Source: Thermoproteota archaeon (GTDB taxonomy: Archaea > Thermoproteota > Thermoprotei_A > Sulfolobales > Ignisphaeraceae). Taken from it: DNA of 64,000 bases. Positions 8,455 through 16,407 of the stretch are shown in pieces; position 1 is the stretch's first letter, and every line of letters starts with the position of its first letter. Location: contig JAUQPB010000001.1 in assembly GCA_030550585.1 (NCBI GenBank), positions 434,001 through 498,000 of the forward strand, read 5' to 3'. A program made the position numbers and the translations under genes. The notes under the pieces are model-generated. The model made no database searches. It worked only from the letters and a program-made list of their open reading frames with translations, and was not told the origin of the DNA.

Positions 8455-8760
8455 CTCTTTTATCTTGTCCAGTGCTGTTCTAAGCCTTTCCTCTCTACAG
8501 GCATAAACACACTCTGTAAAACACTCATTGTCTCTATAGCCATTGTAGTTGTGGCACTGTGCGTTGCACTCATGATCACAAGGTAAAACATTGAGTTCTA
8601 GCACAATAAAACCATTAGTTTTGTTTACCCTAAACAGTTGTATCATGTTGAATTTTCTTAGGTACTCCACTATCCTATTCCCACTTTCTATAGGTACTAT
8701 GAGGAAGCCGTATTGCTTAACAGTTTTTTCAATTGCTCTAACAATTTCAATTGCACTCAC
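8446..8760 (-). CDS. Cysteine-rich protein of unknown function
   Basis: This 104-residue protein is not recognised. The N-terminal 60 residues look like a mixed alpha/beta domain (EIVRAIEKTVKQYGF, FIVLELNVL). A following cysteine cluster, with pattern C-x3-C-x3-C then C-x3-C-x3-C over about 30 residues (LPCDHECNAQC, ECFTECVYAC), could bind metal or an iron-sulfur cluster, or form disulfides. It is the last of three same-strand genes joined by short overlaps and converges on argF with a nine-base overlap. Function unknown. Confidence 0.65.
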   Translation of the reverse strand: MSAIEIVRAIEKTVKQYGFLIVPIESGNRIVEYLRKFNMIQLFRVNKTNGFIVLELNVLPCDHECNAQCHNYNGYRDNECFTECVYACREERLRTALDKIKELS

Positions 8761-9143
8761 TTCAGCTCAGCCTCAACATTTTTCAACGCATTTCTAACCA
8801 AATAGGCCATATCTTTTTTTCCAGAGACATATCTTAGCTTTCCATCCACATATTTCATTCTAAGCAATTCCAAACCATCTTGGTTCACTACGGAAATATA
8901 GCCCTTCACTTTCTTCCGCCAGTTTATAGTTAATTCAAGTAATACAGCAAAAAAGCCATTTTCTAAATCAATGTTAACACATCTGCTCTCACCTTTTTTG
9001 TATACACCTCTGCATCTCCGAATTTCGGAGATCTTTGGTGACGTTATATCCCCTTTGTCATCAACAATAAATATTCTTGCAATTCTTCTATGCTTTCCAG
9101 TATCGCTTCGAGTATCCTCAATTCTGAATTGTATTTTACCCAA
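8757..9143 (-). CDS. Unknown protein, middle gene of a three-gene overlapping unit
   Basis: This 128-residue protein is mostly predicted beta strands (FRIEDTRS, ARIFIVDDKGD, FFAVLLELTINW, KGYISVVNQDG) with a C-terminal helix. Two cysteines (RRCRGVYKKGESRC) sit about a dozen residues apart. It has no signal peptide or membrane segment and no family that I recognise. It overlaps the downstream cysteine-rich gene by four bases and the upstream 93-residue gene by eight, indicating translational coupling of all three. Confidence 0.6.
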   Translation of the reverse strand: MGKIQFRIEDTRSDTGKHRRIARIFIVDDKGDITSPKISEIRRCRGVYKKGESRCVNIDLENGFFAVLLELTINWRKKVKGYISVVNQDGLELLRMKYVDGKLRYVSGKKDMAYLVRNALKNVEAELK

Positions 9144-9417
9144 TCTTTAAAACACCTTCAGTAAAATTCCATTTCTTCACATTCTCAGCAAACATACAGA
9201 TAACATTTTTTCCCATACCTATAGAGCTCACATCAATTCTCACAGTACCACTTATCTCAATAAACTTTACATTATTGTATGTACCACCATCTACATAAGC
9301 TCCATCATCGTTGTATAGTTCAACAGTTGCATGTGAACCGACTATATCAAAGCATATCTTTGCATATCTCAAAGTCTTTGCACCAATTGCACAGCTAAAA
9401 TTGCTACTATTATTCAT
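9136..9417 (-). CDS. Unknown small beta-rich protein, first gene of the unit
   Basis: This 93-residue protein is rich in short strands and Asn/Gly turns (ATVELYNDDGAYVDGGTYNN, IDVSSIGMGKNVICMF) and resembles a small beta-sandwich or carbohydrate-binding-like module, though I recognise no family. There is no signal peptide. It overlaps the following gene by eight bases. An AT-rich region upstream, shared with the divergent adenosine-specific kinase gene, probably holds the promoter. Confidence 0.55.
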   Translation of the reverse strand: MNNSSNFSCAIGAKTLRYAKICFDIVGSHATVELYNDDGAYVDGGTYNNVKFIEISGTVRIDVSSIGMGKNVICMFAENVKKWNFTEGVLKIG

Positions 9418-9598
9418 ATTTTAACCACGCCTTTAATAGTTCTTTTGCATATAGACACCGATTATAGCATCTTTAACTACTTCCATGTTGGAGATTCAAA
9501 CGCATGATACATATGCTTAGCATAACGTTAGAGTTAAAGAATTATGAACGTAAACTTTTTCAGTGTACTCTATCCATAGTATCTGTGGTAAGATTGCT

Positions 9599-10096
9599 AT
9601 GTCCTCTTCCATTAAAAAAATCGAGGTTATAAACGTTCCAATACCACAGGGGGCAAACGTTATTGTGGGTCAGAGCCACTTTATTAAAACCGTGGAGGAT
9701 TTGTACGAGACTTTGGTGACTTCTGTTCCTAATATAAGATTTGGAATAGCATTCAATGAGGCTAGTGGAAAGAGGCTTGTTAGATATGATGGAAACGATG
9801 AGGAGCTTGTTAAACTTGCTATAGATGTTGCCTTGAAGATTGGGGCTGGACATGTGTTTGTACTATATATCAGAAATGCATGGCCCATTAATGTATTGAA
9901 TGCCATAAAGAATGTGCAAGAAGTTGTTAGAATATATGCTGCTACGGCAAATCCTCTACAAGTAATTGTTGCAGAGACAGATCAGGGTAGAGGAGTTATT
10001 GGTGTAGTCGATGGATTTACGCCACTAGGTGTTGAAGACGCTAATGAGAAACGTGAAAGATATGAGTTTCTTAGGAAAATAGGTTATAAGAAATGA
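9599..10096 (+). CDS. Adenosine-specific kinase family protein
   Basis: This belongs to the small archaeal/bacterial family typified by the Pyrobaculum PAE2307 structure, described as adenosine-specific kinase (PF04008). Recognisable blocks are [61 protein letters not shown] and [18 protein letters not shown]. The protein has about 165 residues from the ATG at 9599, which follows a GGTAAG; an earlier in-frame start at 9563 is less likely. It overlaps the next gene by four bases (ATGA), suggesting coupled translation. The in vivo role of the family is poorly known. Confidence 0.88.
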   Translation: MSSSIKKIEVINVPIPQGANVIVGQSHFIKTVEDLYETLVTSVPNIRFGIAFNEASGKRLVRYDGNDEELVKLAIDVALKIGAGHVFVLYIRNAWPINVLNAIKNVQEVVRIYAATANPLQVIVAETDQGRGVIGVVDGFTPLGVEDANEKRERYEFLRKIGYKK

Positions 10097-10707
10097 GCAA
10101 AACGAAATTTATTGATATAGCTATAGAGAAGTACTGCTTTCAACCATATGAAACCTCGCTTTTTGCCTTATATGTTCTAAGAAAATGTGGAGAGGCTCTA
10201 GAGACTCTAGAAGAAGAAGTAGCCTACAAGTTTGTGGAAAATGACGAAATATTCGAGTCTTGGATCAGCTCAAAATTTGAGAAAGAGCTTCAAGAAGGTG
10301 TTGTTAGAGCTACGATCGATTATTATGACAAGAAATATTCAACGATATTTTTCAAAGAGCCTAAAGCAGATTCTGGTTTCTTTGCCATACCTATTCCATA
10401 TCTGGCAAAACTTCTTAAGATTGTTGTTTTAAAGGATGTTAGCGATGGTGAGATAAGTGTTAAGGAAGAGGGTAATGGATTTGCAATTGATTTTTCTCAT
10501 GGCGATTTTTACGTCTTTTTCAATCCGATAAAAATGTTAGATAGTTTTGCAGGGTTGATTGTAGTAACTAATGTAGGTATAGAGCATATAAGACCAAGTG
10601 ACTTGGTCAAGATATCTGAAGGTGTAGCAAAGCGTAAGAAGAAGAGCAAGTCTAGGAAGAGAAAGAGAAGAGCTAAGAAGAGAAAATCCAAAAAAGGTAA
10701 AGGTTGA
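10093..10707 (+). CDS. Unknown protein with a strongly basic C-terminal tail
   Basis: This 204-residue protein is of unknown function. Residues 1 to about 170 form a mixed fold with acidic helices near the start ([14 protein letters not shown]) and several strands. The last 30 residues are almost entirely Lys, Arg and Ser (from [13 protein letters not shown] onward), a tail type that binds nucleic acid or ribosomal particles. It overlaps the adenosine-specific kinase gene by four bases. The tail is not compositional noise at a frame end, because the stop follows a clean lysine-glycine terminus. Confidence 0.65.
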   Translation: MSKTKFIDIAIEKYCFQPYETSLFALYVLRKCGEALETLEEEVAYKFVENDEIFESWISSKFEKELQEGVVRATIDYYDKKYSTIFFKEPKADSGFFAIPIPYLAKLLKIVVLKDVSDGEISVKEEGNGFAIDFSHGDFYVFFNPIKMLDSFAGLIVVTNVGIEHIRPSDLVKISEGVAKRKKKSKSRKRKRRAKKRKSKKGKG

Positions 10708-10765
10708 GTGGCGCTGCTTTGGGTTTGTGCATAAACAAAGAATGTCAATAAATAATTGCTTCAAA

Positions 10766-11065
10766 TTATTCCTTACTTGAAGCTATAATGGAGTAGAGAA
10801 CATCTCTAAGTGTTTTCGATAAAGAGTAGCAACCATATCCCTGCTCAACTAATCCCTTCTCAATCAATTTCCTAATCACAGCCTTTGGATCATTGATTCT
10901 ATGCAAGAACTTCAATTCTCTTATAGCAACTAATGTACCCACAGAAATATTCTGAATAAAGTACTCTAGAACCTTAACCTCCTCTGTAGACAGCGACAAT
11001 ATTTTTTTCTTTAGATCCTCATCTTTAATGTGGTTTATGATATTAGACAAAATCTTGCTGTCCAT
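10766..11065 (-). CDS. Winged-helix protein, possible transcription regulator
   Basis: This 99-residue protein is all-helical, with a C-terminal winged-helix-like pattern: SVGTLVAIRELKFLHRINDPKAVIRKLIEKGLVEQGYGCYSLSKTL, where PKAVIRKLIEKGLV would be the recognition helix and the Tyr-rich segment the wing. It is convergent with the basic-tail gene and divergent from speD, with about 200 bases of AT-rich DNA between it and speD. The target is unknown. Confidence 0.55.
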   Translation of the reverse strand: MDSKILSNIINHIKDEDLKKKILSLSTEEVKVLEYFIQNISVGTLVAIRELKFLHRINDPKAVIRKLIEKGLVEQGYGCYSLSKTLRDVLYSIIASSKE

Positions 11066-11227
11066 AGCACCTGCTTACCCACAACTAAATTCTCAAAGGC
11101 CATTAAATACTTTTAACATAGCCTAGCATAGACCATATTTTTATAGGGGGCCTCGTAAAAATTAAGTGAGTTATTAACTAGTTTAAATAGGGTTTTTAAG
11201 GGTCTTCAATTAATTTTCGATAGAAAA

Positions 11228-11262
11228 GCTTATAAATACTTCAGATACATAGCTCCCGGTGA
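11228..11262 (+). promoter_or_regulatory. TATA box and ribosome-binding site of speD
   Basis: A clear archaeal TATA element, gcttataaatac at 11228-11239, lies about 30-40 bases before the speD ATG. A GGTGA Shine-Dalgarno at 11258-11262 lies six bases before that ATG. Confidence 0.6.
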
Positions 11263-11268
11263 ACAGAA

Positions 11269-11637
11269 ATGAGCGCCACAAAGAGGTTAACGGTGATACA
11301 TGGCAGACATGTGGCAGGAAATCTCTACAACTGCAATTCTGAAAAGCTAGCCAATATAACATACCTAATAAATTTAGTGAAAAACGCTGCAAAAATTGGA
11401 AACATGACTCTTCTTGACATCAAATCCTGGAAAATAGGCAATGGAATTAGTGTTGTGGGAATCGTATTAGAGAGCCACATATCGATTCACACATGGCCTG
11501 AACACAGCTTTGCAACAGTAGATGTATACAGCTGTGGCGCACATACAGATCCGGAAAAAGCATTCGATTACATAGCATCATCACTAGAAGCACAAAAAAT
11601 TGAGAAAAAAGTTCTCGACAGAAGCTATGAAATATAG
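11269..11637 (+). CDS. speD: S-adenosylmethionine (or arginine) decarboxylase proenzyme
   Basis: This is a pyruvoyl enzyme of polyamine synthesis that self-cleaves at an internal serine. The cleavage region ESHISIHTWPEHSFATVDVYSCG is at about residues 66-88; the serine after LE becomes the pyruvoyl group. KRLTVIHGRHVAGNLYNCNS opens the protein, and 122 residues fit the small archaeal form. Crenarchaea carry two close paralogues, one acting on S-adenosylmethionine and one on arginine to make agmatine. I cannot tell from sequence alone which this is. Agmatine is also the substrate of TiaS, encoded at 21549. Confidence 0.9.
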   Translation: MSATKRLTVIHGRHVAGNLYNCNSEKLANITYLINLVKNAAKIGNMTLLDIKSWKIGNGISVVGIVLESHISIHTWPEHSFATVDVYSCGAHTDPEKAFDYIASSLEAQKIEKKVLDRSYEI

Positions 11638-11842
11638 CTCAATGCACCGAAAAACATACTAAGTTGTGAGCACATTTATAACCAATTTTGTGCAAAAGCT
11701 TAGACCCGATGCATAAAACCTATAGTGTTTCTAAAATCCGTAGCCATTCACATAACAATTATATTAATTTCTTTCAAGATACTCTACAGCCACATTAATA
11801 AATGCTATTGCAGACAGCAAGAAAAAGTAACACTCTTTAATT

Positions 11843-12121
11843 TTGAGAAAATGCTGCTGTGCCCAAGCCCTGCCTATCTATGTTATCAATGTGAAGAGTT
11901 TTGGTAGCAGGGATCTGGGTATAAGCCCAGAGTATCTAAACATGATTAAGAACAGAAAGAGGAGAATAAGCGACGAGCTTCTTGAAAAGCTGCTCGAAAA
12001 GCTGACAGCCAAAGACCTCCTAGAATTTGCCACAGCAACAAACATGATTAGAGGTTGGTGGGCCCGCGGGGATTTGAACCCCGGACCTCCGCCTCGTCAG
12101 GGCGGCGTCCTACCAGACTAG
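11843..12121 (+). pseudogene. N-terminal remnant of an SSV-type tyrosine integrase at tRNA-Val
   Basis: The frame reads a helix-turn-helix-like segment (LGISPEYLNMIKNRKRRIS, then DELLEKLLEKLTAKDLLEF), then passes in frame into the antisense of the 3' half of tRNA-Val(GAC) as WWARGDLNPGPPPRQGG and stops in the D-arm region. In SSV-type archaeal integrases the attachment site lies inside the integrase gene, so integration leaves an int(N) piece whose C-terminal end runs into the 3' half of the target tRNA, exactly this geometry. No catalytic domain and no int(C) partner is visible nearby. The segment before about 11900 is poorly protein-like. This is an inference from layout and known integrase biology. 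Confidence 0.55.
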
Positions 12122-12132
12122 ACGACGGGCCC
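12056..12132 (-). tRNA. tRNA-Val (anticodon GAC)
   Basis: The acceptor stem is GGGCCCG/CGGGCCC, the anticodon loop CTGACGA lies in a CCGCC/GGCGG stem, and the T-arm is canonical. The CCA end is encoded at 12056-12058. No intron is present. Its 3' half is overlapped antisense by the integrase remnant. It is nearly identical to tRNA-Val(CAC) at 24039 apart from the anticodon loop. Confidence 0.96.
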
Positions 12133-12214
12133 CTAAACCACAGTAGTTTAGATCTTTATGCGAGTATTATAAGCTTTAATTCAAGATAGGCAAAAAGCCT
12201 ATGTTATGATTTGG

Positions 12215-12319
12215 TGGAGCCGGGGCCGGGATTCGAACCCGGGGGATATCGGGTCTCGACGGGCGGTTGCCGGAAAGGCCGCTGCAGCCCGACGCCTTAG
12301 ACCGCTCGGCCACCCCGGC
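12215..12319 (-). tRNA. Probable tRNA-Cys (anticodon GCA) with an intron
   Basis: The acceptor stem GCCGGGG/CCCCGGC has discriminator U73, typical for cysteine, and an encoded CCA. The D-arm and T-arm (CCGGG/CCCGG) are clear. The anticodon stem TCGGG/CCCGA encloses far more than seven bases. Removing 27 bases (12255-12281) between positions 37 and 38 gives the loop CTGCAGA with anticodon GCA. The bulge-helix-bulge pairing around this splice site is imperfect. An alternative cut between 32 and 33 would give CGA (Ser), but there is no long variable arm, so Cys is preferred. Confidence 0.75.
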
Positions 12320-12416
12320 CCACATTAGGCTTGGCTGTAGAATACTTCTGTTTATTAGGAGTAATAAGGTTATCGCTATATTGCATTGTTGTCTTATGCT
12401 TTGAAGATGTTAGAAG

Positions 12417-12543
12417 TGCCGCCGGGGGGACTTGAACCCCCGACTTCCCGGTCTTCAGCCTCGCCGAGCACCCGCCCCTAATACTTATTTTTATTTTATG
12501 TGCGGGGTGCTCACGGGCGCTCTCCCAGCTGAGCTACGGCGGC
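12417..12543 (-). tRNA. tRNA-Phe (anticodon GAA) with an intron in the anticodon stem
   Basis: The mature tRNA is fully canonical once a 54-base segment (about 12460-12513) is removed: acceptor GCCGCCG/CGGCGGC, anticodon stem CCCGG/CCGGG, loop CTGAAGA, T-stem GGGGG/CCCCC and discriminator A. The intron breaks the 5' strand of the anticodon stem at position 29/30 or 30/31 (one G is ambiguous), not the usual 37/38. The intron's own ends pair strongly (GAGCACCC with GGGTGCTC) around an AT-rich loop. No CCA is encoded. Confidence 0.93.
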
Positions 12544-12603
12544 GTTCTGCTGTTTATTAGTATCATTTGCTTTTCTGGTTAAAAGTTTTATTGTACCAAC
12601 CCT

Positions 12604-13779
12604 CTATTCTATGAAGTCTTGTGTTTGAATTTTTGTTGGGATGTATGTGTCCATTAGGAAGTGCAGTCCCTTTCCTGTTAGAGCCTCTATTTCTAGTTTG
12701 CTTTGTTTTTGTAGGAATATGTTTATCTCTTTTGTCCATTTTTCTGTTTTGAACCATTCATAGTTCAAGAGCTCTTGCGCTCTTTTAATATCTGTTTTCT
12801 TGGCTTTTATTATGAAGTTCCTTCTCTCAGCTTCGGAGAGATATGGCTTCTTGTTTTTATCCCCAAATATATCTGTCATGCTGACCCCCAGGAACTTCGC
12901 CTTTGGTGTTGCAAGCCTTTCGCTTTCATATGAAAGTGTTATCGAGCCTATTCTGAACACGCTGTATATGTACCATCCATATGGATCTGCATCTGTTAGT
13001 ATGTAGATGGGTAGCTTAAGCTCTTCGTTCAATCTTCTCACAAATCTTCTTGTTGCTCTATCTGGCTGCCCAGCGCTTGTGACGAGTATTGCCTTGTATT
13101 TTCTCCAGAAGCCCGCTCTATGCAGCTGCTGAAACACAGCATCTTTCTCTACAACTAGCACAAACTCTGCATTAACGTCGATAAACTCTATCAGATCTGG
13201 TGTTGGCTCTATCGCATAGGCTCCGTGACCCATTTTACTAAGGTCTATAACATCATCTCCGGATCTAATCCTCATATCGCCGACAACCTTGCCCTTCTCC
13301 TTGCTTAGAATCAGCATCTCCTCTCTAAGCAGATTAACCAAAACCTCTATATCCCTTAGAACTGCATCGCTTTCTTTTTGCTCATCCCATGTATTCTCCT
13401 CTTCAATCCTCCCTTTATGATCTCTATACCTAATGCTGTGCTTACCCCTGTAGAACAGATCTCTTATAGTTGGATACTCATTGTTTATAAGAGCATCGTA
13501 TATTATCTTAGCCATTAGAAGTGTTTGCATAAACTTTCTCGCTTCTTTAACATCTAGAAAGCTTCTCTCAAATGTTGCCGGGCCAAGTAGGAGCAGCCCC
13601 CTCTCCTTATCATATATAGTGTTTGACAAAGTTCTCTTTGGTATTATAAGCTTTGGCTCTTCACCATTTAGAACTGCTTTAACCACATTATTGAAAACCT
13701 CGCTGAATTTCTCAGCCGCTCTTATTCTGGCCTTGATGTCTACAGAAGACATGAATTTCTTTACATGTTCTTCAGACAT
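12604..13779 (-). CDS. top6A: DNA topoisomerase VI subunit A
   Basis: This is the DNA-cleaving subunit of the type IIB topoisomerase, the archaeal relative of Spo11. The active-site tyrosine lies in TIRDLFYRGKH (about residue 111). The Toprim metal-binding motifs are LVVEKDAVF (about 210) and LTDADPYG (about 262-269). It has 391 residues, the normal size. It follows the B subunit by 11 bases on the same strand, forming the standard heterotetramer operon. Confidence 0.97.
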   Translation of the reverse strand: MSEEHVKKFMSSVDIKARIRAAEKFSEVFNNVVKAVLNGEEPKLIIPKRTLSNTIYDKERGLLLLGPATFERSFLDVKEARKFMQTLLMAKIIYDALINNEYPTIRDLFYRGKHSIRYRDHKGRIEEENTWDEQKESDAVLRDIEVLVNLLREEMLILSKEKGKVVGDMRIRSGDDVIDLSKMGHGAYAIEPTPDLIEFIDVNAEFVLVVEKDAVFQQLHRAGFWRKYKAILVTSAGQPDRATRRFVRRLNEELKLPIYILTDADPYGWYIYSVFRIGSITLSYESERLATPKAKFLGVSMTDIFGDKNKKPYLSEAERRNFIIKAKKTDIKRAQELLNYEWFKTEKWTKEINIFLQKQSKLEIEALTGKGLHFLMDTYIPTKIQTQDFIE

Positions 13780-13790
13780 CTACCTCCACC

Positions 13791-15374
13791 CTACTCAAGT
13801 GACAGCACTACATCTCTAGGCGATGAAATATTCTTTAGAGAGTCTCCAAACCTGTTTTTAACCAAGTCGAAAAGCTTTGACTCTAGCACCTCAGCTTGGA
13901 TAGGCTCTGGATTTGCTTTTGCAAATACTGTTAGAGCTCGTGCAATTTCTGGTATATACTTTATCAATGTTATTGCCTTTCTAGCCATCTCCTCCTCTTT
14001 CTGTTTCTTGGCTAGATACAGTTTCAGGGATCTAGCAACATGTCTGACCCCCTCCTCTATCTCGTGCTCCAACACTGGAACCTCCGCTATACTCTCCTTA
14101 CCAACACCTTTGTAAGGTATTTTGGTTCCACAGACATGGACTAGAATGGCTATTGGAGCTGGGAACACTATGTCATAGTAGCTCCAATCAATGTTTTCTG
14201 ACACCACCTTCCAGGCAACATCGCTCTTCTCATCGTATAGAAGCGGTATTTTATTTGCGAACCTCAGCAACATGGGCTCTTCAAGAGGCTCTATAGCACC
14301 TCCATATGCTATCCCAACCTCAACTACCATAGAGTGCCCCTCGTATACAACAGGCTTTCTGGTGATGGCATCGGTGAACTCGGGCTTTAGGATGGTGTTT
14401 AGACCGATTTTGATGAGCTCGGATCCTATGGGTGAAAGATGGTCTGCTCTAGGCTTTCTAAACTCGCTGAACTCCTTCAACGCTCTAACAAGTTTTTCTA
14501 GATCATCTTTAGAAAGATTCTTCGGATTTATATTAGGATCGAATCCATATGTAGAAATAAATCTCTCTGCAAGTACTCTGCCAACACCTTGGAACTCATC
14601 TGAAAGGAACTCGATAAGCGTCTGAGCCTTTGTTTCGCTTATCATCGCCTTCAGCATTTCTAGGTCTACTCCATGTGGATGGGGCTTTGCCTCTCTTGGT
14701 GGCGGAGGCAATATGTTGGCAACTCTTTGATATATCTTTATCTCTCCATCGGGGCTTCTAAAAACTATGTTGGCATACGGTGATACGATAGCTGTTCTTT
14801 TAATATACTCCAAAATCTTTTGCCTTGCCTTGCTCCAATCCCCTTCAACGGCTACCTTCACCATTGTTCCATGCCAGCCGGTTTTGTTTTGCCACCAGCT
14901 TCTCTCTAGTACGATTGGCTTGTTCTCCTTAATGTCTATCATTATTTTGTATTTATAGATCTTTTTAGAATTGATTGTTGCTGACACAATCTCTGCAGGT
15001 TCGCCAACAGTTATCTGACCATATAGAACAACCATCTTGGCACCAAGGCCGAAAAGCCCTCTTGTCTGTCTCAAAACATATTTTGAGCTGAACAAGACTC
15101 TGCCAAAGGCGTCGGGTATATAGTTCTCTGGTATGCCAATCCCATTATCTTTAACAGTTATCCTATATACATAGGCTTTATTCTGATCCCTCTCAATAGA
15201 TATTGCGATGTCTGGGAAAATGCCGTGGGCATCTGTAGCATCTAAAGCATTTTCAACAAGCTCTCTAACAGATTGATACAATGCTCTAGCGGGATTTGCA
15301 AAACCAGCTATCTCTTTGTTTCGATAGAAAAATTCTGCAGGGCTTATACTCCTAAACTTCTCTGCAACACTCAT
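13791..15374 (-). CDS. top6B: DNA topoisomerase VI subunit B
   Basis: This is the ATP-dependent subunit of topoisomerase VI, which dimerises on ATP binding to drive strand passage. GHKL-fold motifs are present in order: ELVENALDATDAHG (Mg-binding Asn), VKDNGIGIPENY and GLFGLGAKMVVLYG, followed by the H2TH and transducer domains (KTGWHGTMVKV and downstream). I start at the ATG at 15374 (MSVAEKFRSISPAEFF), matching the family N-terminus; the frame also has a GTG seven codons upstream at 15395. It is about 527 residues long. Its 3' end is 11 bases from top6A. Confidence 0.96.
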   Translation of the reverse strand: MSVAEKFRSISPAEFFYRNKEIAGFANPARALYQSVRELVENALDATDAHGIFPDIAISIERDQNKAYVYRITVKDNGIGIPENYIPDAFGRVLFSSKYVLRQTRGLFGLGAKMVVLYGQITVGEPAEIVSATINSKKIYKYKIMIDIKENKPIVLERSWWQNKTGWHGTMVKVAVEGDWSKARQKILEYIKRTAIVSPYANIVFRSPDGEIKIYQRVANILPPPPREAKPHPHGVDLEMLKAMISETKAQTLIEFLSDEFQGVGRVLAERFISTYGFDPNINPKNLSKDDLEKLVRALKEFSEFRKPRADHLSPIGSELIKIGLNTILKPEFTDAITRKPVVYEGHSMVVEVGIAYGGAIEPLEEPMLLRFANKIPLLYDEKSDVAWKVVSENIDWSYYDIVFPAPIAILVHVCGTKIPYKGVGKESIAEVPVLEHEIEEGVRHVARSLKLYLAKKQKEEEMARKAITLIKYIPEIARALTVFAKANPEPIQAEVLESKLFDLVKNRFGDSLKNISSPRDVVLSLE

Positions 15375-15474
15375 TCTAGTTCTGCGCCTCAGCACCTGCC
15401 TGAATTACTGTATTTATCTATAAGAGAAATTATAAGCAATAATATCAAAAATGCTTAGAAAAAGAATTGAAAGA

Positions 15475-16407
15475 TTATCTCATATAGAGGGCTGCATAAG
15501 CTATTATAGGTAGTACCAGTGTGGCATCAGCATATACAATAACGTTTCTAGCATTCTCCTTTAGCTTCCCCCACGTAATCGCCTCTCTAGGTCTTGCACC
15601 ACTTAAAGAGCCATCCCACTCAGTAGCTGTTGTCACATAAACCACATAGTCTAGGCCTCCATGAAACTGAGCCCACCAGAGGGTGTGGTGCTTGCTTATC
15701 CCACCACCAATTATTAGAGCTCCCATACACTTTGCATGGAATACTATATCTGCTAGCTCTTTCTCATCCTTAAACACATCCAGGTTAAGCTTGTTGAACT
15801 GAGAATATGTTAGCAACGCTGTTCCAAAGGCTCCATCCAGAAAACCTGGAACATATATGGGCACATTTGAAATTGCTGCACTTCTCAGTATAGACCTCTC
15901 ATCATTTATTCTCTTCCCAATCTCGTAGAGAAGCTCTCTAACACCAAACACCTTTGATTTCTCCTGCGATGTTATCTCTTGCAAGAATTTGTGGGTAACT
16001 CTTTCAATGAGTGGGCCGTAGCTATCTACAGGTATGAAGATGTTGCCCAGCCTATGAACCCCCCTTCTATGAAGCTCAGAGTCGTCTGCATCGAAAAAGC
16101 CCTTTAGATATCTGCCGCCAAAACTCTTCGCAATATCGTGGTCTATAGTGCCACAAGTTGTTATTACAACATTGAAGATCTTTTCCTTGATTAGCTGAGC
16201 TATAATGCTTCTAACACCTGTAGCAACAATGTTGCCTGTAAATGATATTACCCTGACATCGCATTTGTCCCTAATCTCCCTCACAATGTTTATCGCATCA
16301 AATAGGTGAGAAGCCATGAAGCCGTGTATCTTTGCGTATAGATTAATCAGATCCTCTATCTTCATATCCTTTGAAAGAAACGGCTCCTCTACCTCACCTA
16401 GCTCCAT
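15475..16407 (-). CDS. dys: Deoxyhypusine synthase
   Basis: This enzyme transfers the aminobutyl group of spermidine to a lysine of initiation factor aIF5A in an NAD-dependent reaction, the first step to hypusine. Recognisable blocks are TGNIVATGVRSIIAQL, VITTCGTIDHDIAKSFGG (about 82-99), DADDSELHRRGVHRLGN, and the active-site lysine region GGGISKHHTLWWAQFHGGLDY near the C-terminus. It has 310 residues, full length. It overlaps the end of hisS by 14 bases, so the two genes are coupled. The spermidine supply links it to speD in this window. Confidence 0.96.
   Translation of the reverse strand: MELGEVEEPFLSKDMKIEDLINLYAKIHGFMASHLFDAINIVREIRDKCDVRVISFTGNIVATGVRSIIAQLIKEKIFNVVITTCGTIDHDIAKSFGGRYLKGFFDADDSELHRRGVHRLGNIFIPVDSYGPLIERVTHKFLQEITSQEKSKVFGVRELLYEIGKRINDERSILRSAAISNVPIYVPGFLDGAFGTALLTYSQFNKLNLDVFKDEKELADIVFHAKCMGALIIGGGISKHHTLWWAQFHGGLDYVVYVTTATEWDGSLSGARPREAITWGKLKENARNVIVYADATLVLPIIAYAALYMR

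Noticed and set aside
12215-12319. tRNA-Ser(CGA) reading of the split tRNA
   Set aside because: Serine tRNAs need a long variable arm and usually discriminator G; this one has a six-base variable loop and U73, as expected for cysteine.
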